Both the position numbers and the translations under genes were made by a program. A model generated the notes under the pieces. It did no database searches, was not told where the DNA came from, and saw only the letters and a list, made by a program, of their open reading frames with translations. A stretch of 64,000 nt of DNA, taken from Boesenbergia rotunda (lineage: Eukaryota > Streptophyta > Magnoliopsida > Zingiberales > Zingiberaceae). Shown here in pieces: positions 33,470 to 44,147 of the stretch. Within the stretch, counting starts at the first letter, position 1, and the number at the start of each line of letters is the position of its first letter. The stretch covers positions 21,034 through 85,033 of the forward strand of contig JAGFNQ010008303.1 of the NCBI GenBank assembly GCA_024364735.1, in the 5' to 3' direction.

Positions 33470-33872
33470 CGAAATAGGATTTAGGAACTTTTCCTTAGCG
33501 GGTCTAGAGGTGTCGGCCACCGGGGTTCTTAGTTGGAGACGACAGCAGGCCGGAGCACCAGTCGACTCAGACGAGGAGGTTGAGGTCGACGTCGGAGATC
33601 TAGCAGCAGCAGCCCGAGCGCACATAGATGAGCCCGCTCCACCGACACTCTACGATCGAGTGACTCAGCAAGAGACACGTGTTCAGAGCCTCCGAGAGGA
33701 AGTGGAGGCCAATCACGCCGAAAACATGGAGACAAATCTGGGCTACTACAACAGTTACATGAGCGCCCTTCGAGCCGAGAGGGAGGCCAGAGAGGCAGAG
33801 TATCATGAGACGATGACCCTATTTCAATCCTGGCGGCCAGGCTCCTCCGATCATCCCGGTCCCTCATCTTAG
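33470..33872 (+). CDS. C-terminal part of the Sirevirus C third ORF
   Basis: An open frame of about 133 residues emerges from the gap and ends in TAG. It has an acidic stretch (DSDEEVEVDVGDL) and a long helical segment rich in Glu, Arg and Ala (TQQETRVQSLREEVEANHAENM; ALRAEREAREAEYHETM), probably a coiled coil, then a Pro/Ser end. Position and C-terminal layout parallel ORF3 of Sirevirus B. Function is unknown. Confidence 0.65.
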
Positions 33873-35355
33873 ATCTGCTTAAGTATTGTACCAGCATTTG
33901 ACTGCCCCTACTCAGTAGGGTTGACTATGTTTGACTCTTGACTATATTGACTACTTTCTGTTGATCAGTTTATGAGTACTTGTTCTTTTTGCAGTTAGGA
34001 TTGTGCTCTGTAGAATAGAGTATCTCAAATTTTTTACTGCTCTACTTGATTTCAAAAATCAATTTTCTAAAAATAGATTTTGAAAAACTGTTTTACTTAA
34101 TTTCAAAATCAGTTTTCACTTTTTACTTAGTTTTATTGCAAAACTACCCCCTTTAAAAAATTAGGGCTTTTTCGAAAATGGACTTAGCCTAGGCCCTAAC
34201 CCTAGAACTGCATGCACCTATAGACTTAGAAGCTAGCATCTCACAAGCACCTTAGGGTACTTTTGATTGATAATCTAGAAAGGGTTGAGATGCTTAGGTC
34301 TTTGCCTTAATTCAAGATGCTTTAAGTCAGTGCATCTGCAGTAATTGGGGCACTAAATACAACTTAAACAACAATCGAGTTAAGTGTCAAGTTTAGAAAA
34401 TCTAACTTGAACAGAAACACTTAACTTGACTAACCCTAGTAAAAACTACTGTTTATAACAGTTAGTAAGTAGCTAATTGGGTTAGACAGGTCCCTACAGA
34501 GAAAATTGATTGATTTAGTGTAAATCTAATTATGAATTGGTTCAGTACAGCAAATTCTTATTATGCAATCATATTTATCTTGTTTTGATATATGGCAAAG
34601 GGGGAGAGATAGGAAAGGAAAGAGAAAAATTAGAGAAAAATTACTTTTCCTAATTACTTTTACTTTTTCAAAATTTCTCCTTTATTCAAAAAGGTTCAAA
34701 AATATACTTATCCTTTATTCAAAAGCTTAAACTTTTTGAAGAAGTACTTAAGTTCTTAAAGCTTTCAAAATTTTGCCTAAGTACTCTAGTTTCAAAATTT
34801 CTTAAAGCTTTCAAAATGTTGCTAAGATTTTTTACTCAAGCTTCCTTTTACTCAAGCTTTCAAAATTTTGCTAATTACTCTAGCTTCAAAATTTTTTTTA
34901 TTCAAGCTTTCAAAATTTTGCTAAGTACTCTAGCTTCAAAATTTGTTTTATTCAAGCATTCAAAATTTTGCTAAGTACTCTAGCTTCAAAAATTCTTTTC
35001 TCAAGCTTTCAAAATTTTGTTAAGTACTCTAGCTTCAAAATTTTTTTTATTCAAGCCTTCAAAATTTTGCTAAGTACTCGAGCCTTTCAAAAGTTTCTTA
35101 CTTAAGCTTGTCAAAAAAATTTTTGTACTCTAAAGCTTAAGTTTTTCAAAACTGTATTAAAACTGAAATTCTTACTTAAGCTAACATTTTCAAAAAGTCT
35201 TCAAGTACAAATAAAGTTTTTTTAACCCTACGAATTTTTGAAAAATCTAGGGGGAGGTGCCTTCCAGGGGGAGGGAACAAAAGTTAAAACTTTTTCATGT
35301 TTTGCTTAAACTTAACTTTTTGAACTAGGGTTGCCATAAATCAAAAAGGGGAGAT
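33873..35355 (+). other. 3' non-coding region and PPT of Sirevirus C
   Basis: No gene is seen. It holds a third-class copy of the paired element (GCATCTCA 34236-34243 with TGAGATGC 34286-34293), purine runs (gcaaagggggagag near 34599, ctagggggaggtgcc near 35250), degenerate AT-rich repeats built on ctcaagctttcaaaattttgctaa (about 34700-35100), and the final PPT at 35343-35354. Confidence 0.75.
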
Positions 35356-36697
35356 TGTTGGTGCAGAATGCACCTAAGTCAAACCCGTGTTTTGATAATG
35401 GCAACATAGGTCAAAAGTTAAGTCTTTCTTGTTTTCTAACAAGTTAATCTAGTGTGCAGGAAAAGCCCTAGCGAAGGACTGCTAGGCACTGACAAAGGAA
35501 TACCAGGAAAGAAAGCCCTAGCAAAGGATTACTAGGCAACTGGCGAAGGACTGCCAGTATCAAGCCCTAGCGAAGGACTGCTAGGCTCCAGGCGAAGGAC
35601 AGCCTGGGACTGAAGCCCTAGCGAAGGACTGCTAGGCAACTGGCGAAGGACTGCCAGTTTACAAGACCTGACAAAGGACCGTCAGGCAAAAGTCCAACCA
35701 GAGGAACGGTTGGCATCAGGTAAATTTTCCCGAGAGGAGTAGGTGAGGACGCGTTCCCCGTTGAGGGAACAGTAGGCGTCGGTTCGACCTAGGGCTCCAT
35801 TTTGGAGACCAAAGTCAAAACCAAGACAGCTAAGGCTGTATAAACAAATACTTTATTGCTTTATTGTGTTTTGGACTAACCCTGGATGCAGGACAAAAGG
35901 AAGGAGTGTCTGCAGCTCAGATAGCCTCAAAGGAATGAGGTAGTAGCTGAGTAGGGCGCCCGGAGTGTCCCGGGCGCCCCCAAGGGCCATACAAAACAAG
36001 TAAAGAAATAAGGAGTTCGAATACATGCTGGGTTGGGTGCTCCCGTGCTCCCGGGCGCCCCCGCTGCTCCCGGGCGCCCCCGTGCTCCCGGGCGCCCCCA
36101 TGTGCATGCATCGATCCAGAAGCCAAGCGAAGCCAAAGGATAGAGTTTGACCCGGTCAATCCTAGCGCCCCGAGCTCTGCGGGCGCCCCGGTCAAAGCGG
36201 ATCCAGAGGATAGACGCTGACCGAGAGCTCTGCGGATCAAAAGCCACGTGGGGGGCGCCCCCGACTTCCCGGGCGCCCCCAGGCCCTATATAAGGGACCC
36301 TCGACCAAGGCTTCAAGACACCAATTCACTCAACGCCTCAAAGCTCTTCTGCTCTCGCGCCTTGCTCCGGAAACTCTCCAACTCGAGCCGACGACGTCCC
36401 TGTGCTCCGAAAAAGTTAATCTACTCCGGACGTCGGTAAAAAAAGAGCGTTTTTTTATTTACTGCACTTATCTTTGTAATTAAATTTTGTAAACCTTTTT
36501 GAGCCTATATAGAATTGCCCAAAGTAAACGGTCAACAACCATGGGCCTTGGAGTAGGAGTCGACACAGGCTCCGAACCAAGTAAATCGACTGTGTCTCTG
36601 TATCTTATTATTTAATTTCCGCTGCGTACCTGCTCTTACGAAAATTCGAAAGTTTACCGATATTCACCCCCCCTCTATCGGTGTTCTCGATCCAACA
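35356..36697 (+). repeat. LTR shared between Sirevirus C and a further element
   Basis: Preceded by a PPT (so a 3' LTR) and also followed by a PBS-like TGGTATTAGAGC and typical leader (so a 5' LTR). TATATAAG is at 36287-36294 and CACGTG is just upstream. This LTR-internal-LTR-internal layout suggests unequal recombination between elements. Confidence 0.85.
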
Positions 36698-36842
36698 AAT
36701 GGTATTAGAGCGGGGAAGTTCAAACCTGGTGCAACCACCAGTTTGAAATTTTTTTCGGATTTTTATTTTCTATTTTTTTCTTTCTTTACGAATTTCTCGC
36801 TAAATATTTCGTTCGATTTTTTTTGTTAAGCGAGGTTGGTGC
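36698..36842 (+). other. Sirevirus PBS and leader, interrupted by Copia1
   Basis: TGGTATTAGAGC (about 36700-36711) differs by one base from the consensus PBS. The leader matches that of Sirevirus C (29937-30065) up to ggttggtgc, where Copia1 begins. GGTGC at 36838-36842 would be its target duplication. Confidence 0.8.
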
Positions 36843-38764
36843 TGTAGGGTTTTTCGGGCCACGAAAACCGCTTTTTCGCGTCGCGGAAACCCCGAAAGCC
36901 CAATAGAAAGGATCCGAGCGAAGAAAACCATTTCAAAAATTTACGAGTGCTCATTTACATGCTTCAAAACCGATCTACAACCTAGATCTATTAGAGAAGA
37001 GAAAAATTACCTTCGATGCGTGCCCCGCAATTCCCGCTCGCTCCTCGGTTGGTGTCGGATCTCGAGGATGCAAGGTAGCAACCCTCTAGAAGTATCCACA
37101 CAAGCAAGAGAGTGGAGAGGAGAGCCCAAAAGTGTGCTAGGACTTGCTTGGGGTCTCGGCCACAAGAGAGGAGAGGGAGAGCAAAAACCAAACACCCAGT
37201 TGGGAGAGAAAATCAATCCACCACAAAATCTCATTTTGTGTGTATAAGTAGCAGGCCACTTAATGGCCATTATTGGCCATTAAGTGGCCGGCCACCATCT
37301 TAGGTAACCCCTCATTTGAATTCAAAATTCAAATGGGGAGGTTACTTAGCCTTGATGATAATGCCAAGTCATCACTTGGTCAAGTCAAGGTGATGTGGCT
37401 TGAGTCAAGTCAAACTTGCCTCTTATGGACTTTCCATATTTAGCCAAAGTCAAACTTTGACTTCATTATTCTCCCATGATTAGATTCATCCAACACTTGG
37501 ATCAAACTCGAGTCCAACTCAAGTTGTCTAATTTGAGTCAAGTCAAACTTGCCTTTTATGGACTTTCCATATTTAGCCAAAGTCAAACTTTGACTTCATT
37601 ATTCTCCCATGATTAGATTCATCCAACACTTGGATCAAACTCGAGTCCAACTCAAGTTGTCTAATTTGAGTCAAGTCAAACTTGTCTTTTATGGACTTTC
37701 CATATTTAGCCAAAGTCAAACTTTGACTTCATTACTCTCGGTCCATCATATGGACTTATTCTCCATCTATTGCTCTATGTGTGTGACCCTATAGGTTCTT
37801 GTAATGTTGGCAATGCCCTTAAACCTATTTAAGGACATAAGCAATGAGAGGTATCTAGCAACACATCATTGCTACCCAAGTTACAAGAATGTCGAGATCC
37901 AACATCACCATTGTGACTAATAATTGTGACCATCACAATATGTGACAACGTCCTTCTATCCTCGATATCTAGATTGATCTTTCATGAGGCATAGACCGTG
38001 TCATCCTCAAATCAATCTATGTGTCTTGAACTCCAAGTAGACTCACTATAATCAAATAAACTCAATATCTCATATTGCCTTATTTGGGCATGGCCATGCA
38101 CTTAGTGATCTCACTCTATCAAGACTATGATATCTCTCCCGTCATATAGGAGGGATAGATCCCATCTACATCACTCACATCCCTCCGTATAATTTGTTAC
38201 ATACCCAGTAATCGCCTTTATAGTCCACCCAGTTACGGGTGTCGTTTGACGAAACCAATGTACATAACTCCTTATGTAGGGAACTATGGTGACTTCAGGT
38301 CTAAGGACTAATAGTCATACTAATAGTCACATGAGAAAGTATATGACACTCATATAACGATCCATGATACTTTCTCATGGCGGGCCATTCAGTATACATT
38401 CTCTAATGTATACCCATGTGTCAACTTGATATCTCATATCCATGACTTGTGAGTTCAAGTCATCATGTTGACCTACATGCTAGTCTCTATGCATTAACAT
38501 TGTCCTTGAATGTTAATACTTGACTAGGAATAATTAAGAGTAGTGTTCTCTATATCATTTCACTATCGATTCAACTAATCGATTGATATTGATAAGAACC
38601 TTCTACTCAAGGACGTTATTATACTAAGTTATTTGGCACCAATACACATAAGTACAATAACCATAAGAAATGCCTTTATATATAAGAAATATATATACAA
38701 GAATATGATACAATGAGTCCAAAAAGTAATCATCATATGATTGACTCTAGGGCTCTCACTAACA
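36843..38764 (-). repeat. 3' LTR of Copia1
   Basis: 1922 bp; in element orientation it begins TGTTAG and ends CCTACA. It contains a 133-bp tandem repeat starting at 37402, 37535 and 37668 (nearly three copies) and an inverted repeat ggccactta...taagtggcc near 37255-37290. The PPT (ctagtgggagat in element orientation) lies at 38765-38776. Confidence 0.88.
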
Positions 38765-38778
38765 ATCTCCCACTAGCA

Positions 38779-41700
38779 CTAGTGCCAATCGCTGTAGTAT
38801 CTAATACCCAATGACCTAGTGTGACCATCATGCTTCATCTGTGCCAAAGCCTTGGTCAAGGGATCTGCAACGTTAGCCTCTGTGGGTACTCTGCAAATCT
38901 TCACATCTCCTCGATCGATGATCTCTCGAATGAGATGGAATCGCCGTAGTATGTGTTTGGTCCGCTGGTGTGAGCGAGGTTCCTTAGCCTGCGCAATAGC
39001 TCCATTGTTGTCACAATAGAGCTCTACAGGATCAGATATGCTAGGAACCACCCCAAGCTCAGTGATGAACTTGCGGATCCAAACTGCCTCCTTTGTTGCC
39101 TCTGATGCAGCAATATACTCAGCTTCTGTTGTAGAATCTGCAACTGTGTCCTGCTTCGAACTCTTCCAGCTCACAGCTCCACCATTCAAGCAAAACACGA
39201 ACCCTGACTGCGATCTGTAATCATCCTGATCGGTTTGGAAGCTGGCATCAGTGTAACCCTTTACAACTAGATGCTCATCGCCTCCAAATATCAAGAAATA
39301 TTCTTTAGTCCTTCTCAAGTACTTAAGAATATTCTTGACTGCTATCCAGTGACGTTCACCTGGATCTGACTGGTATCTGCTCGTCATGCTCAAAGAATAC
39401 GAGTCATCAGGACGAGTACATAACATGGCGTACATGATAGATCCTATGGCTGAGGCATAAGGTATCTTGCTCATGCGGTCTCTCTCCTCTCTAGAAGAGG
39501 GACCTTGAGTCTTCGAAAGACTCACGCCATGTGACATTGGCAGATTTCCCTTCTTGGAATTCTGCATGGCAAAACGGTGTAATACCGTATCGATGTATGT
39601 ACTCTGACTTAGGCCAAGCAATCTCTTAGATCTATCTCTATAGATCTTAATGCCTAGAATGCAGGCTGCTTCACCTAAGTCCTTCATTGCGAAACAAGTC
39701 CCCAACCAAGTCTTCACAGACTGTAGCGAAGGGATGTTGTTCCCAATGAGTAGTATGTCATCCACATACAAGACTAGGAAGACTACTGTGCTCCCACTAA
39801 CCATCTTGTAGACACAAGGTTCATCTTCATTCTTGATGAAACCAAACTGTTTGATCGCATCATCGAATCGAAGATTCCAGCTCCGAGAAGCTTGCTTTAG
39901 ACCATAAATGGCCCTATGCAGCTTGCATACTCTGCCAGTATGCTGTGGATCTACAAAACCCTCAGGCTGTGTCATGTACACATCCTCGAGGAGGTTTCCA
40001 TTCAGAAACGCTGTCTTGACATCCATCTGCCAGATCTCATAATCGTGGTAGGCTGTAATAGCAAGCATGATCTGAATGGACTTAAACATCGCTACTGGAG
40101 AATAAGTTTCATCATAGTCAATACCATGAATTTGCTTGAAACCTTTAGCTACCAGTCTACCCTTATAGGTATGAGTAAGTCCATCCATGTTAGGCTTTCT
40201 CTTAAAGACCCACTTACACCCAATGGGTTTGACCCCTTCAGGTGGATCAACCAAGGTCCAAACTTGGTTAGTGTACATGGATTCCATTTCGGATCTCATG
40301 GCTTCCAGCCATGACTCAGAATCTGGGCTCATCATAGCTTCCTGATAGGTGGTAGGCTCATTCTCAATGATCATAACGTCATCATGGTCAGGCAAGAGAA
40401 ATGAATATCTCTCAGGCTGACGATGTACCCTATCAGACCTGCGAAGAGGTAGGTCTACCTGAACAGGTTGTTGTTCCACAACTTCTTGTGTAACAATCTC
40501 ATCCACAACTTCTTGTGGTTCCTGTTCAGTATCCATCAAGGGCTCAGTGCTATGGTCGTTGTCTTGAACTTCTTCAAGATCAAACGAACTCCCACTAGTC
40601 TTTCTAGAAACAACGTCCCTTTCTAGAAAGACCCCAGTCTTAGCAATAAACACTTTGTGTTAACTGGGAATGTAGAAGTAATATCCCTTAGTTTCCTTGG
40701 GATATCCCACGAAATAGCACTTATCGGACTTGGGTCCCAGTTTGTCTGAGACTTGACGTCTAACGTAAGCCTCACAACCCCAAACTCTCATGAAAGACAT
40801 CTTGGGACTCCTCCCAGTCCATATCGTATATGGTGTCTTCATGACCGCCTTTGATGGAACACGGTTAAGTGTGAACGCTGCCGTATCTAGAGCATATCCC
40901 CAAAAGGATATAGAAAGATCTCCGTGACTCATCATAGATCGTACCATATCTAATAAGGTACGATTCCTCCTTTCAGATACACCATTCCACTGTGGTGTCC
41001 CAGGAGGAGTGAGTTGAGATAGAATCCCACACTCAGCTAAATAGTCACGAAACTCATGGCTCAAGTATTCTCCACCTCGATCTGATCGAAGTATTTTAAT
41101 ACTCTTGTCGAGTTGGTTTTGTACTTCATTTCTGAATTCTTTGAACTTATCAAAGGACTCGGACTTATGTGTCATCAAGTACACATAACCATATCTACTG
41201 AAATCATCAGTAAATGTGATGAAGTATCTATAACCACCTCGAGCAGCAACATTGAAAGGGCCACATACATCAGAATGTATGAGTCCTAACAAATCTGTTG
41301 CCCTCCCGCTATGTTCACTAAAGGGAGTCTTAGTCATCTTGCCTAGAAGGCATGACTCACATGTCTCATATGATTCAAAATCAAATGAATCCAGCAATCC
41401 ATCCTTATGGAGCAGGGACAAGCGACTCTCATTTATGTGGCCTAAGCGACAGTGCCAGAGATAGGTTGGGTTCAACTCATTTGATCTCAACCTCTTGGTA
41501 CTTACATTATAGATAGGGCGTTCTAAGTCTAGAATGTAGAGTCCGTTGATAAGATCTGCACTACAATAGAACATTTCATTTAAATAGACTGAACAACATT
41601 TGTTCTTAATTATAAATGAAAAGCCTTTCTTGTCTAGACAAGAAATAGAAATTATGTTCTTAGTAAGTGCAGGTACATAACAACAATCATCTAGTTCCAG

Positions 41701-41811
41701 TACAAGCCCAGAGAGGAGAGATAGAAAATAAGTTCCTACAGCAACAGTAGCAACTCGTGCTCCATTGCCTACTCGTAGGTCCACCTCGCCCTTTGCCAAT
41801 GCCCTGCTATT
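38779..41811 (-). pseudogene. pol: Copia1 Pol (part of protease, integrase, RT, RNase H), one nonsense codon
   Basis: One frame with a single stop at 40660-40662, between integrase and RT. Domains: the protease C-terminal half (LRVGNGARVATVAVGT; DDCCYVPALTKNIISISCL), an integrase zinc finger (WHCRLGH ... CESCLLGKM), and an integrase core with HSDVCGPF, LRSDRGGEY and NGVSERRNR. RT follows with GCKWVFKRK, MDVKTAFLNG and catalytic YVDD (39754-39768 region), then RNase H (YTDASFQTD; DSTTEAEYIA). The catalytic residues of integrase and RT look intact. The reading frame continues upstream into gag beyond another stop at 41812-41814. Confidence 0.93.
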
Positions 41812-42185
41812 TCATAGCCCCTGCACATTGGTACAAATGTGAGAAGTACATCCAGTATCTAATACCCATGATGTAGAAATAGAAAGGTTGACTTCTATAA
41901 CATATATACCTGAAGTAGAAGGCTCGCTTCTCTTCTTCTTAAGATCCTCCAGGTATACCTTGCAGTTCCGCTTCCAATGCCCTGCCTGCCCTTGATATAA
42001 TTGCTTGAGGTGGTCAATCATATCGTAAGCATTCATGTTCTCATGTTGCTTCTGAAGCTCAGAGGACATGCAGCATAGCATTAGGCACGACACGTCTAAC
42101 GCGTCGTCTTGATGCTTCTGATGAGCATCTCTAACGCTACGGATGGCTGAGGGTGGTGGCACTTCAGGAACTGCTTGCTCTAGAA
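41812..42185 (-). pseudogene. gag: Copia1 Gag remnant and protease start
   Basis: Contains a short gag piece (LQKQHENMNAYDMIDHLKQLY), then directly a knuckle remnant (GHWKRNC) and the protease motif WVLDTGCTSHIC. Roughly 170 residues usually found between these are missing in frame, so the first half of the knuckle and the middle of gag are deleted. TGA at 41812-41814 (CGA>TGA) separates it from pol. The upstream end is lost at the junction near 42185. Confidence 0.85.
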
Positions 42186-43707
42186 CGCTGCTCCCGGGCG
42201 CCCCCGTGCTCCCGGGCGCCCCCATGTGCATGCATCGATCCAGAAGCCAAGCGAAGCCAAAGGATAGAGTTTGACCCGGTCAATCCGGGCGCCCCGAGCT
42301 CTGCGGGCGCCCCGGTCAAAGCGGATCCAGAGGATAGACGCTGACCGAGAGCTCTGCGGATCAAAAGCCACGTGGGGGGCGCCCCCGACTTCTCGGGCGC
42401 CCCCAGGCCCTATATAAGGGACCCTCGACCAAGGCTTCAAGACACCAATTCACTCAACGCCTCAAAGCTCTTCTGCTCTCGCGCCTTGCTCCGGAAACTC
42501 TCCAACTCGAGCCGACGACGTCCCTGTGCTCCGAAAAAGTTAATCTACTCCGGACGTCGATAAAAGAAGAGCGTTCTTTTTATTTACTGCACTTATCTTT
42601 GTAATTAAATTTTGTAAACCTTTTTGCACCTATATAGAATTGCCCAAAATAAACGGTCAACAACCATGGGCCTTGGAGTAGGAGTCGACACAGGCTCCGA
42701 ACCAAGTAAATCGACTGTGTCTCTGTATCTTGTTATTTAATTTCCGCTGCGTACCTGCTCTTACGAAAATTCGAAAGTTTACCGATATTCACCCCCCCTC
42801 TATCGGTGTTCTCGATCCAACAAATGGTATTAGAGCGGGGAAGTTCAAACCTGGTGCAACCACCAGTTTGAAATTTTTTTTCGAATTTTTATTTTCTATT
42901 TTTTTCTTTCTTTACGAATTTCTTGCTAAATATTTCGTTCAATTTTTTTGTTAAGCGAGGTTGGTGCTGTAGGGTTTTTCGGGCCACGAAAATCGCTTTT
43001 TCGCGTCGCGGAAACCCCGAAAGCCCCAATAGAAAGGATCCGAGCGAAGAAAACCATTTCAAAAATTTACGAGTGCTCATTTACATGCTTCAAAACCGAT
43101 CTACAACCTAGATCTATTAGAGAAGAGAAAAACTACCTTAGATGCGTGCCCCGCAATTCCCGCTCGCTCCTCGGTTGGTGTCGGATCTCGAGGATGCAAG
43201 GTAGCAACCCTCTAGAAGTATCCACACAAGCAAGAGAGTGGAGAGGAGAGCCCAAAGTGTGCTAGCACTTGCTTGGGGTCTCGGGCACAAGAGAGGAGAG
43301 GGAGAGCAAAAACCAAACACCCAGTTGGGAGAGAAAATCAATCCACCACAAAACCTCATTTTGTGTGTATATGTGGCAGGCCACTTAATGGCCATTATTG
43401 GCCATTAAGTGGCCGGCCACCATCTTAGGTAACCCCTCATTTGAATTCAAAATTCAAATGGGGAGGTTACTTAGCCTTGATGATGATGCCAAGTCATCAC
43501 TTGGTCAAGTCAAGGTGATGTGGCTTGAGTCAAGTCAAACTTGCCTCTTATGGACTTTCAATATTTAGCCAAAGTCAAACTTTGACTTCATTATTCTCCC
43601 ATGATTAGATTCATCCAACACTTGGATTAAACTCGAGTCCAACTCAAGTTGTCTAATTTGAGTCAAGTCAAACTTGCCTTTTATGGACTTTCCATATTTA
43701 GCCAAAG
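42186..43707 (+). repeat. Duplicated segment: Sirevirus LTR end, leader and Copia1 LTR end
   Basis: It matches 36062 to about 37581: part of the Sirevirus LTR (to 42820), PBS-like site and leader, then 740 bp of Copia1 LTR starting at 42968. Small differences (cgtcgataaaag versus cgtcggtaaaaa near 42556) show it is not an exact repeat. It directly abuts the broken Copia1 gag on the left. Confidence 0.85.
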
Positions 43708-44147
43708 ACCCTATATAAGGGACCCCCCAGACCCTATATAAGGGACCCTCGACCAAGCTTCAAGACACCAATTCACTCAACGCCTCAAAGCTCTTCTGCT
43801 CTCGCGCCTTGCTCCGGAAACTCTCCAACTCGAGCCGACGACGTCCCGCTGCTCCGAAAAAGTTAATCTACTCCGGACGTCGGTAAAAGAAAAGCGTTCT
43901 TTTTATTTACTGCACTTATCTTTGTAATTAAATTTTGTAAACCTTTTTGCGCCTATATAGAATTGCCCAAAGTAAACGGTCAACGACCGTGGGCCTTGGA
44001 GTAGGAGTCGACACAGGCTCCGAACCAAGTAAATCGACTGTGTCTCTATATCTTGTTATTTAATTTCCACTGCGTACCTGCTCTTACTAAAATCCGAAAG
44101 TTTACCGATATTCACCCCCCCCCTCTATCGGTGTTCTCGATCCAACA
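43708..44147 (+). repeat. Sirevirus LTR 3' fragment with duplicated TATA region
   Basis: It starts with two copies of accctatataagggacc about 24 bases apart and then matches the LTR through ctcgatccaaca at 44147. The next base belongs to Copia2 integrase, with no PBS and no recognisable target duplication. Confidence 0.8.

Larger units (their letters stand above)
28563..36697 (+). mobile_element. Sirevirus C, pol-less element with gag and part of ORF3
   Basis: LTRs at 28563-29922 and 35356-36697, PBS at 29925, near-complete gag, the non-coding block shared with A, an assembly gap, the end of a third ORF, and a PPT at 35343. No protease, integrase or RT is visible; the 786-base gap as drawn is too small for a pol of about 3 kb, though gap size may be arbitrary. 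The left target is CGACG (28558-28562). The right LTR is followed by another PBS instead of CGACG, so the right boundary is not a normal insertion end. Confidence 0.85.
36843..42185 (-). mobile_element. Copia1, truncated Ty1/copia element
   Basis: On the minus strand it runs gag (truncated) - protease - integrase - RT/RNase H - PPT - 3' LTR. Its 5' LTR, PBS and the start of gag are missing; sequence breaks at about 42185 into a Sirevirus LTR fragment. Pol resembles the Tork-like copia group; the lineage is not certain. Confidence 0.9.

Noticed and set aside
32522..33872. Long open frames across the run of N on both strands
   Set aside because: The length comes from unknown bases; only the part after 33470 has real coding character.
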